A DNA stretch of 64,000 bases from CBDCXF01 sp965223755 (GCA_965223755.1 CBDCXF010000002.1:1573423-1637422), one strand, 5' to 3'. Numbered from the stretch's first letter, positions 25,118-34,475 are shown. Notes: generated by a model from the sequence alone, not told the origin. Numbers and translations are program-made.

Positions 25118-26347
25118 TCATACCGCGTGGTAGGCCTGGAGCAAACTCAACCAGCGATGATCTTGGGCATAGCTGAGCTCGGCGTAGAAAGGTGAAATGC
25201 GGGTCAAGGGCGGCACTAGGTAGAGGCTCACGCCGCCGCAGTCGCTGACCTTGTCGCCCTCGTGGTCTTCGGCGACCACGAAATTGTCTGTACCCGGCTC
25301 CAGCGCCGCCCGCACGCGCCGGGCCGCCTCGGCCATAGGGGCGGAAGCGCTCGCTTCCAGTTCGAGGCAGAAGTGCGCGACATCCCACAGGGTGTTGTTC
25401 CAAAAGCGAGCGGACTTGCGTTGCGCGTCCCAAATCTGCCGCGCCGAGTCGGGCATGTGTTCGGTGAGCGCTGTGGCCAGGTCGTCCAGGGGAGTCGCCA
25501 GTCGATCGACTTCGGCCAGGTCGACCGCACATTGGGTGACATCGCCGGCGTGATTGATGTCCCGGTACGAGGCCAGATACTCGGTGACGATGGTCCGCGC
25601 AAGATCGGCAGTTTCGATGTCCGGGTCGTCGGTCAGCGCCTTGAGCACGCGGTCATAGGGCCAACCGTTGTTGGGCTCGTTTTCCACTGAGGCGACCATA
25701 TAGCGGGCGGCGTCGCGCAGTTCGTAGGCAACTTCGAAGTTGCTCATCAAGCAGGCGTCCATGCCCAAAAGGTCGACCTTGCCCCCGATGCGGTCACAGG
25801 CGTGGGCCATCACCCGAGCCAGTTCGATGGTGTCGAGTGAATGACCGCTGCCGTCGTCCGAGCAAATGGCTCGTTCGGACGCGCTGGGCATTTCGAAGAT
25901 GCGCGCGATGGTGGTGCGAAACATCGCCCGTCGCAGACGCGAGGAGGCTCGCTCGGTCACTTCCCGGGAGCTGTAATTCTGGGCGCCAACCGACCGAGCG
26001 ACCCGATCGATCTCGCTCGGTTCCCAACCTCCACCGTGATTCCATAACACCAGGGCATAGCGCTGGGCCGGATAGTTGCCGACCGCCCAGTCGATGAAGT
26101 CGATCAGCGTTCGCGGATCGCCCGAGTCCGTTTCTGCAAGGCGTTCGACCGTTTCGTCAGCGCCGTCGCGGCGGATGTGAAAGCGCCGGGTGCCGTGGTT
26201 GCCCGCGTTGTCGAACTGGGCCACCACATCCACCTCGCCGGTCGATCCCACCCGACGCATTTCCGCCAGGTCGGTGTCTCCGGCCGTCGACAGATTGTTG
26301 TCACCGGCGATGTAGACCATGAACGTCCATTTGCGATTGGAACTCAT
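25118..26347 (-). CDS. Clostripain-family (C11) cysteine peptidase
   Basis: A 409-residue clan-CD peptidase. It opens with WTFMVYIAGDNNLS, typical of clostripain-related proteins. His104 lies in LVLWNHGGGW and Cys199 in LLGMDACLMSNFEV, the family dyad. The start is set at 26347 because GAAGGTG precedes that ATG and family homology begins there; the upstream in-frame extension does not look coding. No signal peptide is visible, suggesting a cytoplasmic location unless export is unconventional. It is first in a minus-strand run with CHAT, secreted, TPR-like and V8-like proteins. Clostripains cleave after arginine or lysine and can activate other enzymes, so a cascade is plausible (inference). 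Confidence 0.88.
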   Translation of the reverse strand: MSSNRKWTFMVYIAGDNNLSTAGDTDLAEMRRVGSTGEVDVVAQFDNAGNHGTRRFHIRRDGADETVERLAETDSGDPRTLIDFIDWAVGNYPAQRYALVLWNHGGGWEPSEIDRVARSVGAQNYSSREVTERASSRLRRAMFRTTIARIFEMPSASERAICSDDGSGHSLDTIELARVMAHACDRIGGKVDLLGMDACLMSNFEVAYELRDAARYMVASVENEPNNGWPYDRVLKALTDDPDIETADLARTIVTEYLASYRDINHAGDVTQCAVDLAEVDRLATPLDDLATALTEHMPDSARQIWDAQRKSARFWNNTLWDVAHFCLELEASASAPMAEAARRVRAALEPGTDNFVVAEDHEGDKVSDCGGVSLYLVPPLTRISPFYAELSYAQDHRWLSLLQAYHAV

Positions 26348-26585
26348 GGCGCACCTTCGACTGCCGTTTGCTCGGGGAACAAGCAGGAGTTCGCGTCCAG
26401 CGCGCGACCAGAAAAGAAGAGACCTTTCGCCATCTCCGACAACCATCTCCTTCGTGAAAACGCACATTAACTGTATCAAAGGGCTATCTGAACGATTCGA
26501 CCGTCGGGGTGAAAAACGGCGATCGATTCCGTCTATCTCTGCAGAGAAGCCTTGGATGGACGCGCCAGTGTCAGAGAACGCTGAT

Positions 26586-26615
26586 TTGACAGCGAAAGAC
26601 GACTTCCAATACCTT
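26586..26615 (+). promoter_or_regulatory. Candidate sigma-70 promoter
   Basis: TTGACA at 26586-26591 and TACCTT at 26610-26615 with 18 bases between, about 100 bp upstream of the secreted protein gene at 26714. The rest of the 366-bp divergent region (26348-26713) shows no gene. Confidence 0.45.
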
Positions 26616-26713
26616 GGCTCCAATACCTGTGAACTCGGCGGCCGGCTCGCAAATGAGTCGCAAGGCGTGACATTGGCTCTGTCGGCCTCCAGGACCGAAG
26701 GGAGAGATCGATC

Positions 26714-28180
26714 ATGCCGTCTCGTCGTTTACATTCTCTGCGTGGATGTTTCTTGGCCGTAGTGGCCGCTGTGCTCGCGCCCGTTGCCTACGCGCAAGAT
26801 TTCGAAGGAAGAACCGCTCACTCGCAATCCGAGGAAGTCGATTCCTGCTCAAAAGAGAGACTCCAGGGCGAGTTCAAAGCCTGGGCCGAATCCGCGGCCA
26901 CCGGCTTTGGCGTCACTAAGTTGGAGGTATTGCGTCGTTTCGTCGCCGGCATCGACAGTGTCGATCTCAAGCTCAACGACTCGGACATCAATCTGATTTG
27001 GAATCCCAGCCGCTACACCATGATCGAGGGCAAGATCATCAATGAGCCGGAACTGTATGCGCCCATCGCGACGCAGTTGGCCGAGGATGAAACGTCTCTC
27101 GATCGACTCAAGGAAGCGGCCAAGGATGGGGATGATTGGCAGATCACCGTTCGTTATCACCGTGAGCGAAAAAAGAAGAAGCTGGTGAAGCAGCGCGACG
27201 CAACGGGCGGGGTGGTTCGGCGAGCTGACGGCCAGCCACAAGAGAAGGTCGCGGTGCCGGTTGTTCCCACTGGACGTGTTGCGGTTTCGGAGGGCGCCAA
27301 GGATGGCGACCTCTACAACACGGTCCAGCGAGTGTTGGGGCATCTGGTCGGCGCCCCGAGTCTCAAACCAGAGCAGACGTTGTGCGGTCAAATCGACCAA
27401 GTGCTTGATTCCGTCCTGTCGACAGGAAAGTTCCCCAAGTTGGCCGGCGAAGTGCGTGGTTTGATCGGTCGCAAAACCCTGACGAAAGAGGACATTACGA
27501 AAGTTGCGACTGCCCTCCCAGCGGCGATCACCAACACGCCCGAGTTCAGCTTCGAGGGCTTCTACCGTGGGCGCAGCGATCTGGTGGGGCCGCGAAGCGA
27601 GTTCGGTTTCAAGGTGCGTTACGTGAGCCCCCTCAGCAGTGCCCGCAAGTACTTAGACGAACCTGGATCTTTCCTACGCTTTACGCGTAAAGCGCTCAAA
27701 GACCCCGAAAAGATCAATCAGCGCCGTCGCGTCGCCTTCCTCGCCGAGTACACCGATAGCGATGACTACACCTTCGACACCGAAGTCGTGCCCCTGGATC
27801 CTGTGGTGGTGGATGGTGGTGGTAAGTGGATGGCGTCGTTGGCCTACAGCGCCGAGGTCAGCGGCAACGCCTTGGTCGGTGAAGCGAAAGAGGGTAATCC
27901 GAATCGTCGCATTCGCTACGAATTCCAGGCCTCGTACGAGAACTTTCCCAACGACCCGATGCGAGCCGAAGACCGCATCCTCGCCAAGGCTCTGGTGACC
28001 ATCCCCTCCTTCGATCTCGCCAGCAGTCCGGTTCCGCTTGGGGACGTGTCGCTTGGCGTCGTTTGGGCCAGCGAGCCCGAATTTCTGACGGATCTGGAAT
28101 TCGACAGCAAGCTGAGCGCGAAAGTAGGGCTGGTATTCAAGTTGGGGGAGGGGAAGAAGAAAGAGAAAGAAGAGGACTGA
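26714..28180 (+). CDS. Secreted hypothetical protein, likely beta-rich C-terminus
   Basis: A 488-residue protein with a signal peptide (CFLAVVAAVLAPVAYAQ) and GGGAGAG-type ribosome site. The N-terminal half is mixed and charged. The second half alternates hydrophobic and polar residues in strand-like blocks (FEGFYRGRSDLVG, FGFKVRYVSPLS, YTFDTEVVPL, WMASLAYSAEV, IRYEFQASYENF) and ends with a strand plus a lysine/glutamate tail, resembling a surface or outer-membrane strand protein. No family is recognised. It is divergent from the clostripain gene and followed after 25 bp by a CAP-domain gene, so those two may be co-transcribed. Confidence 0.7.
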   Translation: MPSRRLHSLRGCFLAVVAAVLAPVAYAQDFEGRTAHSQSEEVDSCSKERLQGEFKAWAESAATGFGVTKLEVLRRFVAGIDSVDLKLNDSDINLIWNPSRYTMIEGKIINEPELYAPIATQLAEDETSLDRLKEAAKDGDDWQITVRYHRERKKKKLVKQRDATGGVVRRADGQPQEKVAVPVVPTGRVAVSEGAKDGDLYNTVQRVLGHLVGAPSLKPEQTLCGQIDQVLDSVLSTGKFPKLAGEVRGLIGRKTLTKEDITKVATALPAAITNTPEFSFEGFYRGRSDLVGPRSEFGFKVRYVSPLSSARKYLDEPGSFLRFTRKALKDPEKINQRRRVAFLAEYTDSDDYTFDTEVVPLDPVVVDGGGKWMASLAYSAEVSGNALVGEAKEGNPNRRIRYEFQASYENFPNDPMRAEDRILAKALVTIPSFDLASSPVPLGDVSLGVVWASEPEFLTDLEFDSKLSAKVGLVFKLGEGKKKEKEED

Positions 28181-28205
28181 TTCAAGCGGGCGTTATCCTC
28201 CCGTC

Positions 28206-28964
28206 ATGAATTGGATCTACGACGCCGTTCTTCCCGGAAGGATGACGCACACGATTCAAGTTGAGGCAGATCGTGATGACGTCGACTTCAATCTGATTGT
28301 GCTTGGCCCCGATGGGCGAGAGATCGCTCGCGATGACGCACCGGCGGCCGATGCCACTTGCACCTTCGACAGTGAGGTCGCAGGCAAATACGAACTTCGC
28401 ATCGAGTTGGTTCGCGGGCGGGCGGGATTCTCTCTCAAGGCTACGTCACGGCCGCGCTCGGAAGGCAGTATGGAGGCCATTCCCAAGGCCCCAACACAGA
28501 TGCCACCAGCCAGCTCAGCCAGTCAACCGCGTGCCGAAAGTCAACTGAGCGGCAGTGAAGTTGAGGAGCTCGTCGAGGCGCACAATCGCTGGCGTGCTCG
28601 TTACGGGGTCGACCCGCTGCGGTGGTCGGACGAGCTGGCGGCGGTGGCCCAGGATTGGGCTGAGCGTCTTGCTTGGGAGGGCATGCGCATGCGCCACCGC
28701 TCGCCCAATCAGTACGGCGAAAACATCTACTGGTGTGCCGGCAAACACGCCACCCCTGACGAAGTGGTTGACGCTTGGGGCAGCGAAGTCGAGTTCTACG
28801 ATCCCGAGCTCAACAATTGGTGGCCCAAGGCCGGTCATTGGAGCCAGGTCGTTTGGTCTTCAACCACCCACGTTGGAGGAGGGGTTGCCCGCGTTGGCGG
28901 TCAGGAGATGTGGGTCTGCAACTACGCTCCGCGCGGTAACTGGACCGGAGAGCGGCCGTTTTAG
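28206..28964 (+). CDS. CAP-domain (SCP/PR-1-like) protein with N-terminal beta domain
   Basis: A 252-residue protein. Residues 1-85 form a PPC-like beta domain (GRMTHTIQVEADRDDVDFNLIV...GKYELRIELVRG). Residues 118-252 form a CAP domain with family signatures: VEAHNRWRARYGV, LRWSDELAAVAQDWAERLA, HRSPNQYGENIYW, GHWSQVVW and VCNYAPRGNW. The putative metal-binding residues of the CAP cleft (two His, two Glu) are present. No signal peptide is apparent, which is odd for this usually secreted family. It follows the secreted beta-rich protein by 25 bp. CAP proteins bind lipids or act in defence; the role here is unknown. Confidence 0.85.
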   Translation: MNWIYDAVLPGRMTHTIQVEADRDDVDFNLIVLGPDGREIARDDAPAADATCTFDSEVAGKYELRIELVRGRAGFSLKATSRPRSEGSMEAIPKAPTQMPPASSASQPRAESQLSGSEVEELVEAHNRWRARYGVDPLRWSDELAAVAQDWAERLAWEGMRMRHRSPNQYGENIYWCAGKHATPDEVVDAWGSEVEFYDPELNNWWPKAGHWSQVVWSSTTHVGGGVARVGGQEMWVCNYAPRGNWTGERPF

Positions 28965-28982
28965 ATTCCTCTGGTTCTCTCG

Positions 28983-31466
28983 CTAGGGCAATTGGCGCGC
29001 GATCTGTTGCAGCGTTTCCTCAAGAGCCGAAATCCGCGCTTTGGTCACTGCGTCACTGTACTCTTTCTCCGAAAGCGTCGCAGCCAGCGCCCCCAGTTCC
29101 TCGCCGAAGCTGACATCCGAACCGGACCCGTCGCCGTGCGCGTCCGCGAGGTCGAGCTTCTCGCGGATCTCGGATGACGCCGCCTCTGCGAGCTTCTGGC
29201 CGCGCTCCAATTGATCCAGATATGCGCGAGCCACCACCGGCGTCGCCGGCCAAGTGAGCGAGAACTGTTGCTGCGGGTTGAAGAGGCCTCCATCATCGGC
29301 CAGGCCCGCGGCTGCGATCTCATTGGCGCTCAAGTGTTCGCTCGGTAGCAGTCGCAAGACGTCGAGACCGCGCACGATTTCGGTGCCGTAGATGAGGCCG
29401 TTGTACCAGTAGGTCGACCAGAATCCTCCCAGGATGAGTTCTTCGGCGTCGATCGGGCCGCGATCGAAATAGGCGATCTCCACCGGGTTGGCTGAGTCGG
29501 TGAAATCGAGGATCGAGATTCCACCTTGGTACCAGGCCTGGACGAAGATGTCGCGCCCCGGAACCGGAATGATGGAGCCGTTGTGGGCGACGCAGTTTTC
29601 CTGCTCCAATTGCGGCGCCGGCAGCTTGTAGTGCGAACGAAACTCGAGCCGGGTCCCCTCATCGTTGGAAGCAATGTCGTAGATGGCGTTGGCGCCCCAG
29701 GTGAGGGGATCGTAAGTGCGACAGCGGGGCCGGCTGCCGCCGCCCCACTCGTCGGTGAAGATCACCTTGGTGCCGTCGTTGTTGAAGGTCGCCGAGTGCC
29801 AGTAGGCAAACCCTTTGTCGACCACCTCGTAAATCCGTTTGGGGTTCAGGGGGTCGGAGATGTCGAACAGAATGCCGTTGCCGGAGCAGGCGCCGGCGGC
29901 CAGTCCTTTCTCCGGAAAGACAGTGATGTCGTGGCACTGATCGGTGACATCGGTTTCCTGGGTGTCGTCGCCGTGGTCGCCACCGCGCCACAAGCCGGCG
30001 AGCCGCCCGGTCTCAGGATCGGCGAACACTGCCGGGCTGTCGACGATGCGCGCGGCCGCTGGATCATCCACCGGGATCTCGATGACATCGATACGAAATA
30101 GCGCGGTGCGGTCATCGCCCGGTAACTCGTCGAAGCAGCCGTCGAGTTCCTCCTCCTCGCGCACCGAATTGGTACCCGAGTTGTAGACAATGATCTTGTC
30201 GCTGGCACCTGCGTCCATGTGCGGGCCGGAGACCACCGAGTGGGTGTGGGAACCGCGACAGGTTTGCACCGCGCCGACTTGCACCGGTCGCTCCAGGTCG
30301 CTGAGGTTGAAGATGCGCAGGCCGCGAAAGCGATCGGTACTCACATCTTCGCGAACGCCTTCGAGTCCGCAGTCGAGGCGACCGCGGGTCTGCTCGACCG
30401 ACATGATCAGCAGGTCGCCGACCAGCGACACATCGCCCTGACCTCCCGGGCACACCACCGAGCTGACGAGATTCGGCTTGCCGTCCTCGTCCAGCTTGTA
30501 GACATTGAAGCCGTGGTAATTGCCGGCCACCAAAATATCGCCCGAAAATGCCATGTCGGTATTGGCGAAGCTCAGCAAGGGATAGCGCTCGTCCTCTTCG
30601 TCTTCCTTTTTCTCGTCTTCTTCCGCTTCCGGATCATCATGTTTCGCACCATGTCCATGAGCGGCCTGGCGCAACTGATCGAGGGGCAGGCCTGCTGGGT
30701 TCTCGGGATCGAAAAATCCCGGTGGTTTGGGCAGCGAGGCCACCAGTTCCATGTTGAGGATCGCTTGCCCGGCGTCGTCTAGGCCTGCGGCTAAGGCGGC
30801 ACGCGGGTCGGCCGACAACCCCGCCAGCAGCGCGTGCATGCGCTCGATCTCGGCCTTCTGGTCGTTCTTCACGTCGCTGGTGAACTCATACAAGATCGGG
30901 TCATAGGCCGAACCCGGCTGTTCGAGTAGTTCCTTGACCATCTCCACCGCGCCTTCGTGGTGGGCGATCATCAACTCAAGAAAGAGGCGATCGAAGTCTG
31001 TAGCCTCAGAGGCGGCCAACTGCGCCATCTGCTCCGGGCTCGCCATCCCGGCCATCTCGTGGCTGGTGTGCATGGCGTCGTGCGCGGTCGGATCGGGTGC
31101 GTGCTCACCGCGTTCGGTCAGCCAGCGCTGCATGAACTCGATCTCGTCCTGCTGCGAGGCTTTAATACGCCCCGCGACATCAATGAGCTCCGGCCGATTG
31201 GTGCGCTCGGCGACCAACTCCGCCATTTCCAGGGCTTGATGATGGTGCGGAATCATGTCGTGCATAAAGCGCACGTCATCCGGCGAGTAGCTCGTGTTGG
31301 CGATCTCAATCGCCTCGTCGGCGCTCATCTCCTGAGCCGGCTCTCCTGGAGGTCCGGGGTGGACGATGGGGGTTTGCGCGGCTCCAGCGTTGGCGAAAAA
31401 GGCCAGAAGCAACCAAAGCGACAAGGTGCGATATCGCCCAGCAAGAGAAGTAGAGTTCGCGCTCAT
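28983..31466 (-). CDS. DUF305 and LVIVD beta-propeller fusion, exported
   Basis: An 827-residue secreted protein with signal peptide (LWLLLAFFANAGAAQ). Residues about 60-210 hold two DUF305 (ferritin-like) units marked by FMHDMIPHHHQALEMAEL and ELMIAHHEGAVEMV, with methionine/histidine metal-ligand patterns linked to copper. After an acidic, His-rich linker (AAHGHGAKHDDPEAEEDEKK) comes a long LVIVD-type beta propeller (SVEQTRGRLDCG, GLRIFNLSDLERPVQVG, GILFDISDPLNPKRIYEV, GGISILDFTDSANPVEIAYFD). The C-terminal 100 residues are helical. The start has GGGGG upstream. A metal-handling periplasmic or surface protein is likely; the fusion is unusual. Confidence 0.85.
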   Translation of the reverse strand: MSANSTSLAGRYRTLSLWLLLAFFANAGAAQTPIVHPGPPGEPAQEMSADEAIEIANTSYSPDDVRFMHDMIPHHHQALEMAELVAERTNRPELIDVAGRIKASQQDEIEFMQRWLTERGEHAPDPTAHDAMHTSHEMAGMASPEQMAQLAASEATDFDRLFLELMIAHHEGAVEMVKELLEQPGSAYDPILYEFTSDVKNDQKAEIERMHALLAGLSADPRAALAAGLDDAGQAILNMELVASLPKPPGFFDPENPAGLPLDQLRQAAHGHGAKHDDPEAEEDEKKEDEEDERYPLLSFANTDMAFSGDILVAGNYHGFNVYKLDEDGKPNLVSSVVCPGGQGDVSLVGDLLIMSVEQTRGRLDCGLEGVREDVSTDRFRGLRIFNLSDLERPVQVGAVQTCRGSHTHSVVSGPHMDAGASDKIIVYNSGTNSVREEEELDGCFDELPGDDRTALFRIDVIEIPVDDPAAARIVDSPAVFADPETGRLAGLWRGGDHGDDTQETDVTDQCHDITVFPEKGLAAGACSGNGILFDISDPLNPKRIYEVVDKGFAYWHSATFNNDGTKVIFTDEWGGGSRPRCRTYDPLTWGANAIYDIASNDEGTRLEFRSHYKLPAPQLEQENCVAHNGSIIPVPGRDIFVQAWYQGGISILDFTDSANPVEIAYFDRGPIDAEELILGGFWSTYWYNGLIYGTEIVRGLDVLRLLPSEHLSANEIAAAGLADDGGLFNPQQQFSLTWPATPVVARAYLDQLERGQKLAEAASSEIREKLDLADAHGDGSGSDVSFGEELGALAATLSEKEYSDAVTKARISALEETLQQIARQLP

Positions 31467-31651
31467 TGAGTCCCCCTGTTTCGCAGTTAAAACATATCTC
31501 TAAGAACGCAACCCTACCTTGCGAAGAGGAGTGAGTTCGTCGTCGGGTGGAGATTGAGTGCTATGAAGAGCGTGGCATGGATCCTGTTGCCGCCCGAAGA
31601 TGCGACTAGGTAGGGGTTTGCAAGTAGATTTTGGGGAACAATAAAGAGGAT

Positions 31652-32104
31652 ATGGAACCAGACAAACTCGTCAAGGTTGTCTTCGATCTGAAAGGCGATG
31701 AACTCATGGCTGGCACTAGCGAGTCTGTTTGGGCCCAACTCCTGTCAAACGGATACCTCAAAATCGACAACATCCCTTTTTATGTCAGAGGGATTTCACT
31801 TAATGATCTTGTTGAGGGCGAGCTGATTGCTGACGGGGTCTACCGTTTTAAAAACGTCAAGGAGCACAGTGGACACTCGACCTATAGGGTCTACTGGTCC
31901 GCCGCCAAGGGATCGAGACAATACGAACGTTCTTGTAAAAAACTGACCGCATTTGGATGTGGATACGAACAAGGTCTTGGCCAGTTAGGTGCGGTTGACG
32001 TCCCTCCTAACGTTGATATCGATACGGTCGATGCGTATCTGGAAAAAATGGAGGAGGATGGCGTGTGGGAGTTCGAGGAAGGGCACCACCGTCCGGGGCG
32101 ATAA
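31652..32104 (+). CDS. DUF4265-family protein
   Basis: A 150-residue protein matching the DUF4265 pattern: KVVFDL, SESVWAQLLSNGYLKIDNIPFYVRGIS, then LNDLVEGELIADGVYRF and SGHSTYRVYW. It has no signal peptide and is predicted cytoplasmic. The ATG at 31652 with GAGG just upstream is preferred over an in-frame TTG at 31631. Family members are often found next to immunity-like or accessory genes, but no function is established. Base composition is visibly lower in GC than the genes to the left, suggesting accessory DNA. Confidence 0.75.
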   Translation: MEPDKLVKVVFDLKGDELMAGTSESVWAQLLSNGYLKIDNIPFYVRGISLNDLVEGELIADGVYRFKNVKEHSGHSTYRVYWSAAKGSRQYERSCKKLTAFGCGYEQGLGQLGAVDVPPNVDIDTVDAYLEKMEEDGVWEFEEGHHRPGR

Positions 32105-32185
32105 TAACGACGGTTTTGAAACCTACGGTAAAAAGGTGACCGGCTGCCCACCGACGCGCTAGTCGTCCTCGTCGCTTTTCGCTGG

Positions 32186-33337
32186 CTAGTCGGACAGTTG
32201 AATCCTCTTGGGCTCTACATCTCGCGTTCGTACGAGAAAGTTTCCGTCTGCGCTAATGCTCTCTGTCTGGTCATCGATGCGTGTGAAATTCACTCTTCCC
32301 TCAGCACGAAGGTTGTTCGCAACAAATCTTGTTCCGCTTTCCCGTTCGGTCAGTACGAGAACTCCTTCTCGAGTTAGGCTCGGCTGAATATCTCGAAGGT
32401 TTTCCACACCAACTTCTGCGAGCATCCATTTCTCGAAGTTCTTGAAATGTTGCTGTTCACTCACGCTGTCGTCTGCAGGTTTCCAAAGCAGCCTCCAAAT
32501 GACATTTCCGTCGTACCCAACAACGTCATAGCCGGAAGCATGCGAGGCGAGTACCTTGTCGCCTCCGATACCGTAGATTGAGAAATACCCGCCTTCAACT
32601 GCAGGTTGCCTGGACCATACGACGGACGGATTCTGATCGATTGCGATCGAGTAACGAACTAAGTCACCCTCCACGATGCTTATGACGCTATTCGCACCGA
32701 TTACCTTCGGGCTTTCCAGGTTTGTTGGAAACTCGAACCGCTCCAAGTTACCGGTTGTGGCGTCAAATATCTCGATGTAGTTTGACGTGGCATCACTGGA
32801 TAGCGTCTTTACGACCACATCTCCGTCTACCGAAAACTCGACGTGTTCATCAGGCGCGATGCTCCCCGGAATCGTTCCTAGTGGTGCACCAGTGCTGGAG
32901 TACAACACTGCTTCGTCGTCGCTTCCGTTCGAGTGCAGCACAAGTACCCGATTGTGCTTATTGGATATTTGGCTTGAAATAAAATCTGCCGTCAGTTCCC
33001 AATCCTGCCCGTCTTCTTGAACAAAGAGGAGTTTTCCTCGACCGGTATCCATTCCGGTTTCACCAGCACCAACGAGTGTTCCGTCGTCCGATATCTGCAG
33101 GAACTCTGGTTCGAATGGAAGACGTTTCTCGACCGCAACTTTGCCTTCGCGATAGACGCGAACATAGCGGGCCCTTGTCTCGTCAGTAACAACTTGTGCG
33201 ATAGCGGCGCCGTCTCGATTTGTGACGGCCTTCTCAACCTTGCTTGAGGGATGTGCAACGTGAGCCGACGGCAAGGCAAGGACACCCAGTAACAGGGTGA
33301 CACCCGTTTGAATATGCGCTCTCAATCTCATTAGCAT
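32186..33337 (-). CDS. Secreted propeller-like hypothetical protein
   Basis: A 383-residue protein with a signal peptide (GVTLLLGVLALPSAHVAH) and repeating short strands separated by turns (GTLVGAGETGMDTGRGKLLFV, NRVLVLHSNGSDDEAVLYSSTG, GDVVVKTLSSDATSNYIEIFD, GGDKVLASHASGYDVVGYDG), as in WD40- or PQQ-like propellers. No specific family is recognised. It overlaps the end of the M23 peptidase gene by seven bases, so the two are translationally coupled. It may help place or regulate that peptidase in the periplasm (inference). Confidence 0.65.
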   Translation of the reverse strand: MLMRLRAHIQTGVTLLLGVLALPSAHVAHPSSKVEKAVTNRDGAAIAQVVTDETRARYVRVYREGKVAVEKRLPFEPEFLQISDDGTLVGAGETGMDTGRGKLLFVQEDGQDWELTADFISSQISNKHNRVLVLHSNGSDDEAVLYSSTGAPLGTIPGSIAPDEHVEFSVDGDVVVKTLSSDATSNYIEIFDATTGNLERFEFPTNLESPKVIGANSVISIVEGDLVRYSIAIDQNPSVVWSRQPAVEGGYFSIYGIGGDKVLASHASGYDVVGYDGNVIWRLLWKPADDSVSEQQHFKNFEKWMLAEVGVENLRDIQPSLTREGVLVLTERESGTRFVANNLRAEGRVNFTRIDDQTESISADGNFLVRTRDVEPKRIQLSD

Positions 33338-34041
33338 CCTCCATACTTCTTTTCGGGGTTGTGAGCATTGCTTCTCGTTGATGAGGTTTTCCAGTTTGTG
33401 TAGTGCAAGTGGGTTCCTCTCGATCTGCCGGTGTTGTTCGCCCTGCCAAGGTAGGAGCCTACTCTGACGCGGTCACCAACTTTCACGGCTACCGACTTCA
33501 GGTGCAAGAAAACGCCCTGGCTCCCGTCATCGTAATTGACGCGGATGTAGTTGCCATTCTTGTTGTAGTTTGAGTTGTTGTACCAATTTCCCTGTCCAGT
33601 AAGAATTTCGACAATCTTGCCGGATTCCGGGGCGATGACCGGGTCGCCGTCGTACGCAGAAATGTCCACACCATTGTGGTCATTTCTCGACCCGTCATTC
33701 GGCCCTCCAAAATTGCTGCCAAGGTTCTTGTCTTTTGGGAGTGGTTTCTTGGTTGGATTGGACGACCACGTCAAATCTTTGTAGCAGTCCATTTCACCGT
33801 CGTCATCGATATCGAACCAACCTGCCGGAACCCCTCCGTCGTCGGATGATCCTCCGCCGGTCGTGGTAGTGCTGGTTCCGGTGCTACTACCAAAGCCGTC
33901 GCAAACGTAACGTTTGCTGTATCGAGTGATGCCGTCGACCTTCCCGGTGTCGTACAGCACCCATCTGCACGCGGCGAGGGCTGGGTCTGCCAGCACGGCG
34001 GTCATACAGAATATTCCCCCCAACATCGCAATCCTCTTCAA
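33331..34041 (-). CDS. M23 (LytM-type) peptidase, exported
   Basis: A 236-residue secreted zinc peptidase. Signal peptide MLGGIFCMTAVLADPALA, a Ser/Thr/Gly-rich linker, then an M23 core: first ligands in NDHNGVDISAYDG (HxxxD), the strand DPVIAPESGKIVEI and the HxH of GTHLHYTNW. M23 enzymes cut peptide cross-links in peptidoglycan or glycine-rich proteins. An Asp-rich DIDDDGEMD before the core may bind calcium. It is followed by the coupled propeller-like gene. It lies just left of the tRNA-derived insertion point, in moderately AT-shifted DNA. Confidence 0.82.
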   Translation of the reverse strand: MKRIAMLGGIFCMTAVLADPALAACRWVLYDTGKVDGITRYSKRYVCDGFGSSTGTSTTTTGGGSSDDGGVPAGWFDIDDDGEMDCYKDLTWSSNPTKKPLPKDKNLGSNFGGPNDGSRNDHNGVDISAYDGDPVIAPESGKIVEILTGQGNWYNNSNYNKNGNYIRVNYDDGSQGVFLHLKSVAVKVGDRVRVGSYLGRANNTGRSRGTHLHYTNWKTSSTRSNAHNPEKKYGGC

Positions 34042-34199
34042 AGTTCTAACTCCTTTCGGTAGCCTCGCCGGTCGAGCGAGAGGCCGCCCAAATATTCTTG
34101 ACGGGGCGAAGCTAGCACGAGACGCTTATCAAGCCTAATTAGCCACATTAAAGTAAATATATAGAAGCATTTGCGGTCCGTAAGCGCCCCGCACTGGAG

Positions 34200-34227
34200 C
34201 GCTGAGCCGAGCTCGATCGGCTCAGCG
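34200..34227. terminator. Strong palindromic hairpin downstream of the chromosomal block
   Basis: Eleven-base-pair perfect stem (CGCTGAGCCGA / TCGGCTCAGCG) with loop GCTCGA. There is no T run on either side, so factor-independent termination is uncertain. It may instead be a structural or protein-binding site. Confidence 0.45.
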
Positions 34228-34252
34228 AATCCGGAGGATTGTTTGGGTGTTT

Positions 34253-34475
34253 CGGGATCGCTCCAGAGCGATAGCCTTGCCATCGCGACCCCGGCCCCCG
34301 CACAACCATCCGCCGGGGCAGGTTCCCTAATTGGAAGTATCTCTCTTGAAGTTCTAGTGATCCTGGATCGGGATCGCTCCTAAGCCGTGGCAGAGCCACC
34401 GCGACCCCGGCCCCCCGCACATCCCCTCGCCGGGGCAGGCTCATGGAATCCAAAGGAGTCTCTGTTGAAGGTGAC
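34253..34475. repeat. Two tandem copies of a 116-bp structured intergenic repeat
   Basis: CGGGATCGCTCC at 34253 and again at 34369 begins two imperfect copies, each with a C-rich block (CGCGACCCCGGCCCCC), the partner GCCGGGG about 15 bases on, and TTGAAG near the end. Each unit can fold: CCCCGGC pairs with GCCGGGG, and a second small hairpin lies before it (ATCGCTC/GAGCGAT in copy 1; GTGGC/GCCAC in copy 2). The second copy abuts the tRNA fragment. Together with 34042-34252 this gene-free stretch holds no recognisable gene; a small RNA or downstream region of an old tRNA transcript is possible. Confidence 0.7.
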
